Below are positions 11,133 to 23,532 of a stretch of 64,000 nt of DNA, piece after piece. The notes below the pieces were generated by a model that searched no databases, was not told where the DNA came from, and saw nothing but the letters and a program-made list of their open reading frames with translations. The stretch covers positions 1 through 64,000 of the forward strand of contig ADNK01000542.1 of the NCBI GenBank assembly GCA_000320545.1, written 5' to 3'. A program made the position numbers and the translations under genes. The stretch is from Bigelowiella natans CCMP2755 (Eukaryota; Cercozoa; Chlorarachniophyceae). Each line of letters starts with the position of its first letter. Position 1 is the first letter of the stretch.

Positions 11133-13269
11133 GGTAGTGGTGGTGAAGCTAGGTGGTTGGTAGTTTGAGTCCTTTGAACATACCGACATTTGTGTTTATC
11201 TATCGATGTAACCCAAAAACTGGTGTCATCACTATGGCCTCGTTATTATCATCATCCGCGCTATGCTTTCCGGGTGCTGCAGGGCTACATATCGAGGGGA
11301 GAGGAGGCCGCAAACAGAGGCAAAGAGCATCAAGATGACGATGCGTCCCGAGGCCTGCTTTTGAGTGAGGATAATGATGGCGAAGACAGGTTTTCGCGGC
11401 ATAATTGATGATGATTCAACGATCATGATGAGGATGATGAGGATGATGATGTTGATATGATGCCTGGAATCTCAGCGCACTGTCATATCGTAGGTTCGAG
11501 TACAAAAGGGGGGGGCGCGACGGTGGGCTGCTGTCATCAGCTTCTTCCCATGATCGAAAGCACAGAAGGGGGGAAGGTGATGACGAGAAGAATGGCAGCA
11601 GGAGAGCCAGATCTACAATCGACGTGGAAGTTGACTTATCCCACCTTTTTGTATCTGTCTCCCACGCAACTTCCACCCGTGATCGTCGCTCGGCCAGGTC
11701 ACCTTGGTTGCTCATCATCACTAACACTTTTACTTGCAGAGGCACTATTGGTGACCTGACTCCCCTCGACTAATACTCTTTCAAGATCGGTCGGGGATAT
11801 GATGGAGGCGGGCATATCGCCTTCTTCTTCTTCTTCTTCTTCATCCTCGTCCTCGTCGTTTTATGCGACGATGTGCGGGATCGTGCTGAGATGGAAAGAA
11901 CCCCTCCTACGCACAATGGCGTACAGGATATCCAGGGGAAACGCAATTTGCAGGTGCGGTTGTAATCTCCCTCCCCCCCCCCTCTCCAATAACGAGCATA
12001 TTCACCATCCCCTCAAATCTTACTGTATGTGGACTATGGTGGCACAATGGCGACGGCCTCACAGGTTTGAGGGTTCAGGCGAAGTGTTCTTCAATGAGGA
12101 GATGGTACGAGTGTAGATGTTGCTGTGCCGCTGCATTGTTTATTCAATCGCCTAGATGATTATGAAGGAGGAGAGGGGGGAAGAGGGGGAGCGGGTGGAG
12201 GGAGAATTCAGACCCTAACATTATCTACTCCTTATCAATTCGCCTATAAAATATAACTTGAAGAACGCCCCATCATCATCATCATCATCATCATCACCAT
12301 CAACATCTTCATCATCATCATCATCATCACCACCACAGGTAGGAGAGGAGGTGGAGAAGAGCATATTCACTATCATCACATCGGGTCGTGAGATTCCTTC
12401 CAAGCTCGCAAAGGTGAGGAGAGAGTTCCTGCTACAACATGTAGTACGATGTTTCAGTGGTCAAAACCATCCGAAACGGCTCCAAAAGTGTCCTGCTCCT
12501 CATCATCCTCCTCCTCCTCATCCTCCTCCTCCTCCTTCACACATGGCAGCATGCATGTGCCGTCCGCATTCGTGCACACAGCTACTTGAAATTATGGCAC
12601 CTTACTGCTACTACCACTACTACCTGCTTTTACTGCTGTTCAGATCGTAAAGCTGGCTGGTGGACGCCTCTTTAACATTCCGAAGAGTAGCTCCGCGACA
12701 TTGCTATACATTGCTAAGGTAGTTGAGGTTGGTAGTAGCGATGATGCGGGGATGGTGGATGGACGCAGAGACATCGTGTGTCTAGAGAGGAAGAAGCGAG
12801 GAAGAAGAAGAAGATGATGATGATGATGACGATGGTGATGATGAAGAGGAAGAGGGAAAATGAACAATGCAGATAAAACGATGATTCACATCTGAAGAGC
12901 GTGTAAGGGACGGGAGATATGCTGCTGTTAACATCATACGGCATTATCATACACAGCTGAAGGAAGAAATCGGCCGCTTTCAAGATGTGATAAAGAGAAC
13001 CAGATGGCGACTGCGCCGGCTGCTCCGACGTCTAGCAAACCCGCACTCCAACGAGAGGCACCTTGCCAGCGTCGATGACGGTGGTGATGACGGCAATCGA
13101 AATGCCTCTCTGGTGAAGTACTGGCACTACCGATTGGAAAGAGAGCGGCTCATATCTCAGGCCTTGATGAAGTGCAGGTCGTTGTCGTCGTCTCTCTGCA
13201 CGTTTATGCTTTTGAGTAGATCTCTCCCATTTTCATGCTCACATGGAAGAAATCGAGATCTCTCTCTCT

Positions 13270-13315
<46 letters not shown>

Positions 13316-13375
13316 AGAAGCAAGATGCAGCAGCATAGGCCTGATGACGATGATGAGGATCTTTTTCCTCATAAA

Positions 13376-13406
<31 letters not shown>

Positions 13407-13641
13407 GTATGATGATGATGGTATGATGATGATGATGATGACGATGAAGGAGGAGGGAGGAGGAAGAACTTGTGTTTTCTTTATTCTTATTATTTTCCTG
13501 AAAGGCAATCGATAGCACTTCTCAGCTTTTCAGGATGGGTGCCTAAGTCGAAGGTGAGAAGAAGAAGAAGAAGAAGAAGAAGAAGAAGAGGCAATTACAG
13601 AAGACAGAAGAGATACAAGGACATTCCGATGATACACACCA

Positions 13642-13678
<37 letters not shown>

Positions 13679-13904
13679 CGATGATTGTGAAACTACACGG
13701 CTATAACTAAAATGACAGCTCACACGACAACATCTACCCACCACACACACACCCACACACACACACACACACACGCAATATAAAACATAATCAGATTGCA
13801 AGCCTTCATAGTTGCGTGGACCCTTTTACCGATGGGGATTCGAGAGTTGTGCTGCATATACAAGGTGCTGCTGCTGCTGCTGCTACTGGTGGTGGTGGTG
13901 GCAG

Positions 13905-13953
<49 letters not shown>

Positions 13954-14016
13954 GGTTGCTTACGATAATGATGACGACGACTTCGACAACAACAAGAACA
14001 ACTATAATGATAATGG

Positions 14017-14050
<34 letters not shown>

Positions 14051-14493
14051 AGTGGTCGTGATGATAGTGATTTGTCGCAATGGCTCTTCCTCGTTGCCAC
14101 TTCATCCAATTTCACCCGTCCTTCCAACAAATCGTGCTATCACGTACCCGAATACATAAAAAGGCGAGGATGATTTCAAGTCCGGAGGACTGATGAGAAC
14201 AGGGAGGAAAGGTAATCAGCATCGAAGCAACTTACAGAGAAGAAAACAGTTCCAAACGACCTGTGCTCGAATGATTGATTGCTGTGACAATAGTCGCCTG
14301 TTCTTCCTGCAATCCAGTAGCAGTAGCGAGAATGATGACGCATTGGTTTTCTTACACCTGCACGAGCACTCAGCACAACTCGTATCGAGCATCATATGTA
14401 CGCATGCAATCGTCGTTCAAGATGACTCGTCGCGGCGCTCGGCCCGATCTCATGCCCAAGTTCTTCTCGCAAATATATATTTATATGAATTCT

Positions 14494-14539
<46 letters not shown>

Positions 14540-15431
14540 TAATATATGTGATATATTTATGATGTATACCCTGCGATAACTGGGCAAAGCAGGTGAATCT
14601 GTTGTTCCTCCGACCTACTTCAAGGTGGTTTTGTTGTGCGTGCTTCCTGTATCGTCAATATACTAGCAAGGCAGTCTTCGAAATACTCCGTATATTACTT
14701 TTGCCCTCCTCGCTTGACGACGCTGCTTTCTCAATCAGGTGAACAAGTGGACAAGTCCGTTTCAGAGCATCGTGGATACCTATGGAATCGCCCGCTATCG
14801 AGTACTGTGCTATGACACTTAAAAAACCGAACAGGGGGAGAGGGGAGAGGGGAGGGGGGGGATATCCTGCTGCTTCTGCCAATACTGATGCGTGATATTT
14901 TTCTCAAAAACAATCTCCCACTAAAGGAGGTGAATCCGGGAGCCTTTACAATCGTAACCTTCCCCTTCACGTTCGGAGTCATGTACGGTGCGTGTGGAGT
15001 AGCGTATGGAGAGATCAGAGTTGTCCACGAACAACAGAGACGGGGGGAGATAACAAAAGGAGTAAAAAGAAGGAGGGGGGCGGGAAGGGGGGGGGTAGAA
15101 GGAAAAGGGAGGGGGGGGGGGTGGGGGAAGCGTGGTAGATACTGTCCCAGCAGTGTACAAACGTTTCTTTGCAGCCCGCCTCTCTCCTCTACATGCTCAG
15201 CCCCTCTTTTGCACATAAATTATACGACGGCGGTGACGATTCACTGCCGCTGCCTCACCATGTGTCTTAGGTGATATGGGCCATGGATTCCTCTTGATGG
15301 TCGGAGCTTTATGGCTGATATGGAGCGAAAAACGACTGTTGAAGGAGGACCTTCGGGGACAGCTGCCAGAGCTGCTTGCTTACCCGTTTCATGCGAGATA
15401 TGCTCTCCTTCCGATGGGGTGGGAGAGTAGC

Positions 15432-15462
<31 letters not shown>

Positions 15463-16696
15463 TAGCTGCGATAACGATGATGAGGATGATGAGGATGACG
15501 AGGATGATGATGATGATGATGCTTATGCTTTGAATGCAACGAATTCCAAAGACCATACCGACGATGATGACGACGGTAGTGTACGTTGAATGATGGCTAT
15601 AAAGAAAATCCTCCTCCTTGCTATTTGTCTGATGATGCAGAGTCTTCGCCCTGTACTGTGGGTCGATCTACAACGATTGCTTATCGGTAGTAACAACAAC
15701 ATCCAACAGTGCTGACGTTACTTTCAGCTGTACAGCACTTTGGAAAATTTCCGCTAATTGGACACTCACCTCCCCCTCCCCCCCCCCCCTTCCCTTCATG
15801 TCCCCTCAGGTCCCCCTCCCGCTGTTCAATTCGAGTTGGGTACAAAGGGCAAATGCGACGTATGCAGTAGCTGCTGGCTTTTCTCCATCATCGTTCATGG
15901 GGGCGGCTAATAACAGCTCATCCTCCTCGTACATACCGTATCCTTACGGTGTCGATCCTGGTACTAAGCTGTGAAACAGGGAGGGGGGGGGGGGGGGGGG
16001 GGTAGACAGAAAGTGTGAAGTATGCGTTGGGGCAATAGATGGAGGCGTTCAATCAGTGATTTCTTGTCATCTCCTTGATGTATCCCAACCCTCCTTCCTT
16101 CGTTGCTTCACTTCTGTGTGCATTATCATCATCATCATCATCATCATCATCATCGTCGTCGTCATCATTATCAATGCTGTATACGCACAAAATAATTACC
16201 ATCAAATGGCCACAGGGTGGTATCATACCGAGAACGAGCTTGCCTTCTTCAATTCGTTGAAGATGAAGATGTAATTAGTAGGAATAGTAGTAGTAGTAGC
16301 AGCAGCAGCAGCAGCAGTAGCACAATCTCCCTGTACCCCCAAAACCGAACGACCGATCCAAAGCTTCATGATAGCCAATTACTGCATCGCATTCTTGATC
16401 GTTAATCTTCTGCCAGAGCGTTTTTGATGATGTTGGTTTGGTGTATTAAGGTCCGTTATCTTCGGCGTGACACATATGATGCTCGGGATTTGCCTCTCTG
16501 CTGCAAACCACGGTATATCAATCAATCCCTCCTGTTGTCCTTCCTCCTCCTCCTCCTCCTCCTCCTCCTCCTCTTCCTCACCCTTTGAGCGTGATAAGCT
16601 TCTCCATCGTCTTGCTACTGAGCATTTGATGACGACGACGATGATGATGATGATAAATCAAATTATGATGATGATGACGAACGATGACAATGATGT

Positions 16697-16734
<38 letters not shown>

Positions 16735-17268
16735 CACTAGTTTACTTCGGGGACAGAATCAGTCTTTGGTGCGTGATAAGATAAAAAGCAGAGAGAATGA
16801 GAAATAAGAATGATGCAGATGCTTAAAACTCTTCCAAACCGCTGTCAAGTTGTTTGCTAGAGAGCTTGATAGTAGGAATGCGGCAGAAAAATTAAAGGAG
16901 GGCACAATAAATAATGCTAACAGCAGCAACACTAGGGATTGTAGTAGTGCCTTTTTCATTCTTACGTCTATTTCTTGTAATTAAGTAGAAGATATCAGAT
17001 GCTGTAGCAATATAATTCAAAACACATTAGCAAGGATGGGGGGGGGGGGGGGGGGGGTTGAACAAAGGTTGATTTGCTGGTGGTGTTATTAGCATGCTCT
17101 CTGTGATGTTGTCCTCCTTCTCCTCCTCCTCTCCTCCTCCTCCTCATCATCATCATCATCACCATCACCATTGTAGGTGGGAATGGGTTCCTCGAGTGCT
17201 TTTCATGATGTCAACCTTTGGGTAACTAACTACTACTACTACTCCTTCTCCTCCTCCTCCTCCTCCTC

Positions 17269-17299
<31 letters not shown>

Positions 17300-19599
17300 G
17301 AGAGCCGTAGTAGTCATCATCATCATCATCATCATCGTCGTCGTCGCCATTGTTCTTCTTCTTCTTCCTCTTTGCCATTGACGTATCCTCATTATCATCC
17401 ATGCAATGCATACCACCACCACCACACTTGGCAAAGGTACATGTGCTTCATGATCGTGTACAAGTGGACGGTGGACTATGGCTGCCAAAACGGGTGAGAG
17501 AAGACGAAGGAGCGCGCGAGGGGGGGAGAGGAGAGCGACGAGGGTTAATCGGCTGTTCGCAACAGCGATCGAGGGCGCCATGTATGAATATATATATCTA
17601 TATATTCATACATGTATATGTTATACAGCGACGGCGAGCATTTGACGTGTCCAAACGGCCAGCCTCCCTCTTTGATCCAAACGATGATTAAGATGTTCTT
17701 GTCGCCAGGCAACGTGGAGAACCCACTGTAATATGATGATTTGCATGCGGAAAGTCTGCATTACAACTTCTTCATCCTCCTCCTATACGACGTACAATGC
17801 AGCAGCACCAAACAGATCAGCTTTCTCATTGAATCGAGACGTATTTATTTCTCTTCTACCTCCGTGCCCCCCCCCCCCCCGTCCTCTAGCCCCTCCCTTT
17901 TTGGTGCACTTGTGATTTGATGTCATCTTGTTCCGCTGATATCGATGTTTGCTTTTCCCTGCTGTCTGTCGTGTATGTTAGATATGAGGGACAAGCAGGA
18001 TTCCAAGTAATAAAAACATAAAATAGTGTACAATAGAGTAGCAATTATCGTGGTGAAACCACAGATGATTTTCCACATCGTGACGAGCCCTGGGGGGGGG
18101 GGGGGGGGGGGGGAGTCGATAGTCAGTGTGGAAGTATGAGTCGTGGTGGTTTTGACGATGATGAAGATGATGCTGCAAAGTTGATATATTGGTGTTGTAT
18201 TGCTGCTGTAGGTGTTCTTAATCTTGGTGGCACTTCTCTCGGTCCCCGGTAGGAGCAGTAGTAGTAGTAGTAGTAGTAGTAGTAGTTTCTTTTTATATAT
18301 AATCCCTCGCCTCTGCTCTGCTTGCAATGATGCAGTGAGGCAGCAGCAGGATACGCTTTTCGTGCGTGTGTGTGTGTGTGTGTGGATGTTATATACGTTT
18401 CTTATCTGCAGTGTTTTCATCTCAGTGATGCTGTTCGTCAAGCCTCTGATGCTAGTGCGGCGCAACGGCCAACAACATCGACGGGGGAGGGGGAGAGAGG
18501 ACTATCAAGTACGATCGATGAATGAATGATCATCTGAAAAATGTCAAACACGCTACCTAGTTGGTGTGGGTGGTGGTGGTGGTGGTGGTGGTGGCACATA
18601 CCCTGCAATGAGAATGAAATGGAGACCTTCGAATTTGATTTCCAGGCGATATGTAGTACCGAGGATAGATGCTTCTCTCTCTCTTCCGTCTGAGAGAACT
18701 TCGCTTGCCTTTTCCCACCACTTTCCATTCTCACCCCCCCCTCTCTGAACCATCTATCAAAGGCGATAGGAGGAGCTGCCGATGATAACTCATGGAGCGC
18801 CTTAACGCCTGGAATCAACAATGAGGTCCTTCATCAAACATGTATATATGTGCTCTCTTCCCCTCCCCTTTTATAAAATACAAATTGCGATGGAGATGAT
18901 GGGTAACAGTCCCTTCCACTGCCGACAATTGAAAGGAGGGGGATGACGAAGAGAAGAAAAGCTTTTCTGGCGAGCGAGACCACGACGATGATCACGAGGT
19001 GCTATAGAGTTTGCGCACATACATAGTGATAGGAAGAGTGGTGGTGATGGTGGTGGTGACGTTAGATAATAGATACGCCGCCGCTGGATTTAGCTGATAC
19101 CTCATATTAACGTTCTATGCACTGAGTCTACAAATCGTCTGGATCAATAGGAGGCGGAGAGCTTCGCAGAAATGCTGATACACTCAGGAATACACACGAT
19201 TGAATTCGTGCTCGGGTTTGTTATGCCTATATCTTCTCTTCTGCTGCCACGCGACAACCTGTAGCCCCCCTCCATACTTTGCGGCGGCGATGATACTACC
19301 GAAAAACATCTGTGATTTCTGGTCCCGAGACGCGTTGTTGTTGAAGAGCCCAGATCATATAAATCTTCATCCTTCTTCCTCCTCCTCCTTCCTCCTACCT
19401 CTCCCATTTCTTCTTCTTCTTATTATTATAATTATTATTCTTTTGTTCTCTCATTAGGTGCGTCTCGAACACCGCTTCATATTTGAGGTCAGTCACAGTT
19501 GTGGGGGGCGCGGTGGGGGAGAAGGGAGAAATTAGAGAGAGAAGAGAGAATTAGGGAAGGGAGAGGATACAAGGAGACATTGTTTCATTCTTGCATTAT

Positions 19600-19633
<34 letters not shown>

Positions 19634-19776
19634 CTATCAACATCATCATCATCATCACCATCATCATCCTGCTTATTCTTGTCTTGGGGGCATGCATTAG
19701 TCTTTTAATAACAAAACCGATTGGCTCCTTCACCGCGTGCATGCATTCACGCGTCGTGCATGTGTGTTCTCTAATC

Positions 19777-19814
<38 letters not shown>

Positions 19815-19942
19815 GTGGTCTCAATGATGACCTGTTTGCTATTACTACCATAGGTTGTGGGCGCTCAGTTTGGCTCATGCACAACTTGCCAAGGTTTTTT
19901 GGTCCAAGTTCATCATCGAGGTAGTAGCAGAAAGAGATGGGC

Positions 19943-19980
<38 letters not shown>

Positions 19981-20157
19981 CCTATTCTCGCTAGTACCGC
20001 TGAGGGTTCTCTCGCTCGCTCTACACTGTCGTGTTCTTCTTCGTCGTCATCTCGTTAGTCTTCTGAGGCAATATAAAAGCACCCATTCCGCTGCCGTAGT
20101 AGCAAAGCAGCGATCTTCCTCCCTTATTCTGAATGAATGATCATCACCCCCATCCGC

Positions 20158-20214
<57 letters not shown>

Positions 20215-20722
20215 TGTGTGTGTTTGTGCTCGTGCATCAGTACGGTGTAGGAGGGCAGAACCCTATCTTCATCATAGGCGGATATAGCGTTTGGTTCTTC
20301 GCCACGGTTGCCGTCCTTCTGTGTATGGTACGTGCGAAGAAGCGCACAAGCAGCAGCACACGCTATAATAATTACCGGCTTTGAAAGAGAAATATGAAAG
20401 CAATGTACACTGTGTTAACGTTCCGCGCTCGCGCGAGCGGTTACGATATATAGCTGGAAATGAGACAGAGAACTGACCGCATTTCGCCTCAGGATCTTCT
20501 CGAGTGTTTCCTACATGCCCTTCGTCTGCATTGGGTCGAATTTCAGGTCTGACTTATCACGATGATGCAAACGCTGCCAGCACAAAGCAACACCGATAGG
20601 TTTATCGCTGATCGTATGTTAACTCTTTCCCCCAGAACAAATTTTACAACGGAGATGGAATCAAGTTCAAGCCTTTCGAGCTTCCCATAAGCGCTGAAGA
20701 ATTTAGGGCCAGTGACGACTAA
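9573..20722 (+). CDS. V-type H+-ATPase subunit a (Vo sector), about 36 exons
   Basis: Subunit a forms the stator arm and proton half-channels of the Vo sector in vacuole, Golgi and contractile-vacuole membranes. The start MFCHVPLFRSEEMRYVEV at 9573 matches the family opening (LFRSEEM). I traced 35 exons whose phases close, among them 11786-11953 (RTMAYRISRGN), 12339-12413 (VEKSIFTIITSGREIPS), 14739-14801 (WTSPFQSIVDTYGIARYR), 14937-14987 (NPGAFTIVTFPFTFGVMYG), 15271-15418, 15810-15960 (YPYGVDP), 17177-17221 (FMMSTFG), 19458-19920 (SNTASYLRLWALSLAHAQ, holding the Arg that deprotonates the c-ring), 20493-20546 (FLHALRLHWVEFQ) and 20636-20722 (NKFYNGDGIKFKPF). One exon between 13554 and 14592 is not placed. 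Introns carry long microsatellites and poly-G tracts. Exon 4 (10231-10629) encodes a Gln/Arg/Ser-rich insert in the cytosolic N-terminal half. Confidence 0.95.
10085..10224. repeat. Compound (AT)n-(GT)n microsatellite in V-ATPase intron 3
   Basis: About 57 bp of AT dinucleotides followed by about 75 bp of GT dinucleotides with one GCGTAT interruption, ending 6 bp before the acceptor of exon 4. Confidence 0.95.
13256..13446. repeat. (CT)n, (GT)n and (GAT)n microsatellites in a V-ATPase intron
   Basis: A CT run with a short GT tail (13259-13316) and a GAT trinucleotide run (13374-13446), all in the intron after the exon ending at 13177. Confidence 0.93.
14491..14538. repeat. (TA)n microsatellite in a V-ATPase intron
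   Basis: Uninterrupted TA dinucleotides. Confidence 0.93.
15976..18112. repeat. Poly-G tracts in V-ATPase introns
   Basis: Three separate introns carry uninterrupted G runs of about 18-22 bases (near 15983-16002, 17038-17057 and 18092-18112). Such runs can form G-quadruplexes. They lie on the coding strand. Confidence 0.85.
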
Positions 20723-21977
20723 AAACATACAGATCGCTTCTTCCAAGTGTGGCATCATGCATAGAAGCAACGATGATATAGACAAATTACATTGTAGCCT
20801 TTACAATCGTGCACGTGTGTGCGTATGACTGTTAAGCTATATGAATGATTTTTAATACTGCTCTAGTTTTCATCTAGTTTATCTTTTCCTGCAGGAGGAT
20901 AGCTACTGCGAGATCCATTTGCTCTCGTTCGCGAGTCGCATGCCATGCCTATGCTTTGTTTGGTGCCATCGTGAGGGAAGATGTGTGCAGCATGTAAGAT
21001 TGCTATTGAATTATCAACTAAATTAATTAAAGCGATCTGCTTATGCATGTGCGATAGAAACTGCTTAGTCGCGTGCCTAATGTCGCGTACATTGCTAGAT
21101 TGTGCAGCGAGTGTATAAGTTAATTTCTAGATGTATTGTTCGCAGTCTTACTAATGCACGCGCGCAGGCTGGCAGGATGCACGATCAACATCATGCACAC
21201 AGCTAGACAGTGCACTTTTGAAGTGTGCTACGTACATGTAGCAGCTACGTACGAGCACGACACATGTTGCATGGCATTGCATACTACAAATTCAATTTTG
21301 TGAAAATTTATTCATTACATATCTCGCATGCGCTGTCGCGCATGCTAGCATGCGTACACCTATACTATATCTAGCTAGGTAGCGGCGTGTTGCATGCAGC
21401 AACATGGTGTGATACAATTGACAGAAGCATAACAATCAGTAATGCATCCGTTTCATGTAAGCTATGACGAACATGCTCATGTGATTCTCATCACGTCTAT
21501 CTGTATTGACATGTTGCTTTTACATATAAATATTCACATCCGACTTGTACATGCATGCCAGGCTGTACATGTCTCGTTATCATTACACTCCCTTGCTCAC
21601 GTGGTATGCTGCTTGCGCCAGCTTGGGCATTGCTATGGCTGATTAAAAGCGACAAACATTATTAGAATATCACGCTCGTTGGATTGAATATTAGAGAACA
21701 CCTCACCTAGATTTTCCTTCACAGCTTTCGGCCTCCCCTGATAAATGCACAATCGTGTACAATTACCTTCTAATAATTCCCTTTTTTCATGCAAGAGGGC
21801 GACCGCAAAGTTGACTCAGAACCCCCCCCCCTTCCCCACGATTGATGATCGATATTGGCTACCACAACGTACCGGGAGATTGAACACAAGCGTTCGTTTC
21901 CGACTCCCGGCCACAGCACGAGACAGCAGAGAAAACGGCTCAAACCTGAAGCAGCGGGGGGAACGTGTGATCCAACG

Positions 21978-22031
<54 letters not shown>

Positions 22032-22560
22032 AACAAGCAAGCACGAAGCAGCTACTTGACGACGCTCCATGCGATACTGTTGATGATGGAACACAGTGTC
22101 CTTCGTCGTGGTTTTTGGTTAAACAACTTCCGTCCAAATACCTTGTAGCTTCTAGGGTAATACATGCCGCCAACGCAGTTGCCATCTTGTCTAATACTGG
22201 AAAAAATTATGATAAATCACACGAGTCAATCGAATGATAAAAGCAGGGCAGCCCTTCTGGACGAAGCAACAACGCATTTAGGCAATGATCGGCGTTCGTA
22301 GCTGCTTTTCCCCCGTAGCGCTCATATTTCTACATTAAGTGTCTGGTTGCTGGCTAAGATGACAATCAGCAAATGTCGCAAGTCTGCACAAATCTTTTTA
22401 TTTTTGTGCTTTGATGCTGCTCTCATATCGAATATGAAGAAATGAAATCGCTCCATGCTCTCTTAAAATCGGACTTTTATCCTCCAAAAATCAAAGCAGA
22501 AACACGAACTATTTTTTCCTTGAATTTCTGTCCTTCGGCACCGCTAGCCATCTGCCGTGT
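20723..22560. other. Convergent interval between V-ATPase and DUF1244-MogA genes; palindrome island
   Basis: From about 20860 to 21640 the sequence is packed with short palindromes: hairpin GCATGCGC/GCGCATGC (21326-21345), 16-bp perfect palindrome CGCATGCTAGCATGCG (21339-21354), hairpin TGTTGC/GCAACA near 21390, and many CTAGCTAG and ACGTAC words. A (GA)n run is at 21981-22024. Between 22020 and 22240 a minus-strand frame (LDKMATALAACITLEATR) might be a further exon of the left-pointing MogA gene, but it does not match the family well. Confidence 0.5.
21977..22024. repeat. (GA)n microsatellite
   Basis: GA dinucleotides in the 3' region between the convergent V-ATPase and MogA genes. Confidence 0.95.
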
Positions 22561-23493
22561 TGCGCGGGACAAGAAATCGACTATCACTGTGCTTTTCAAT
22601 GCCGCCATAGGCAACCCTTGAGGCCTTCGGTTTCAGGAAAAAAAATGAAGCGAAAATAAGGAAGAAGACATTGCATACCTTTCTTTGTTGCTTCTGGTGT
22701 TACATCGCGCTTCGCAAAGCCAGTTCCCCCAGTGGTGAGAATCATCGTGGGCGCATCGTCATCCTTCATATCTGCCCAAGCTCGAATGGCCTCGGATATG
22801 CTACTTTCGTCGTCTGGAACAATCTTTGGTAGAGAATCAGCACAGCGTTATTGCATTGTGCACGTGAGGAGTCTTTGCCATTGCAGCAGCTGATTCTATC
22901 GTTATATAACCGATAATAGACTAGTGATGTGTGTTACTTATGATGGCACCTTCTTGGCGATTACGTGGACGGCATTCCCCGACTCTGAGGCATACTGGGA
23001 GGAAAAACAGCACAAGGAGTGCAACATCAGGAACGCAGCTTGACGATGCGAAGAGGAAGAAGAAGAAGAAGAAGAAGAAGAAGAAGAAGAAGAAGACAGA
23101 GAAGGGGGAGGAGGAGGAGCAGTAGCAGTAGGAAGAGGAGTGATTGTTATTTTCTCTAGTATCTTCTGCTTTCTTAGAAGAAAGTGCGGCTTATAATGCG
23201 TTATGCTGTGCTGTTCATCGAATCATCCTCCTTAACCTTGATCACTCCGGATTCTACTGCAGGCCCTGATTGGTCTTCGTAAGTTCCTTCTGATGCTCGA
23301 TCACTCACCGTCAAAACTGCAACGCTAAGAATGTGGAGAAGGGGGAGGAGGACAAAAATTGGGACCAGATTAGGATAATGATGAGCATGATGACAACGTG
23401 ATGATGACAGCGATCATGATAACGGCGACGATACTTATTGAGGATGGAAAAGATGAGCCATACCTATGTACCAACCACATGTACACACAAACA

Positions 23494-23532
<39 letters not shown>

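Noticed and set aside
11737-11760. Possible small V-ATPase exon after TTACTTGCAG
   Set aside because: The exon at 11786-11953 joins the previous exon in the correct phase and carries the conserved sequence; the alternative soon reaches a stop.
14184-14212. CTGATGAG followed by GGAAA, like a hammerhead ribozyme core
   Set aside because: No stem II can form between the two conserved boxes and no flanking stems I or III are visible; it lies in a V-ATPase intron.
22021-22237. Plus-strand 70-codon frame MAKQASTKQLLDD
   Set aside because: No recognisable motif; lies opposite a possible MogA exon and next to a GA repeat.
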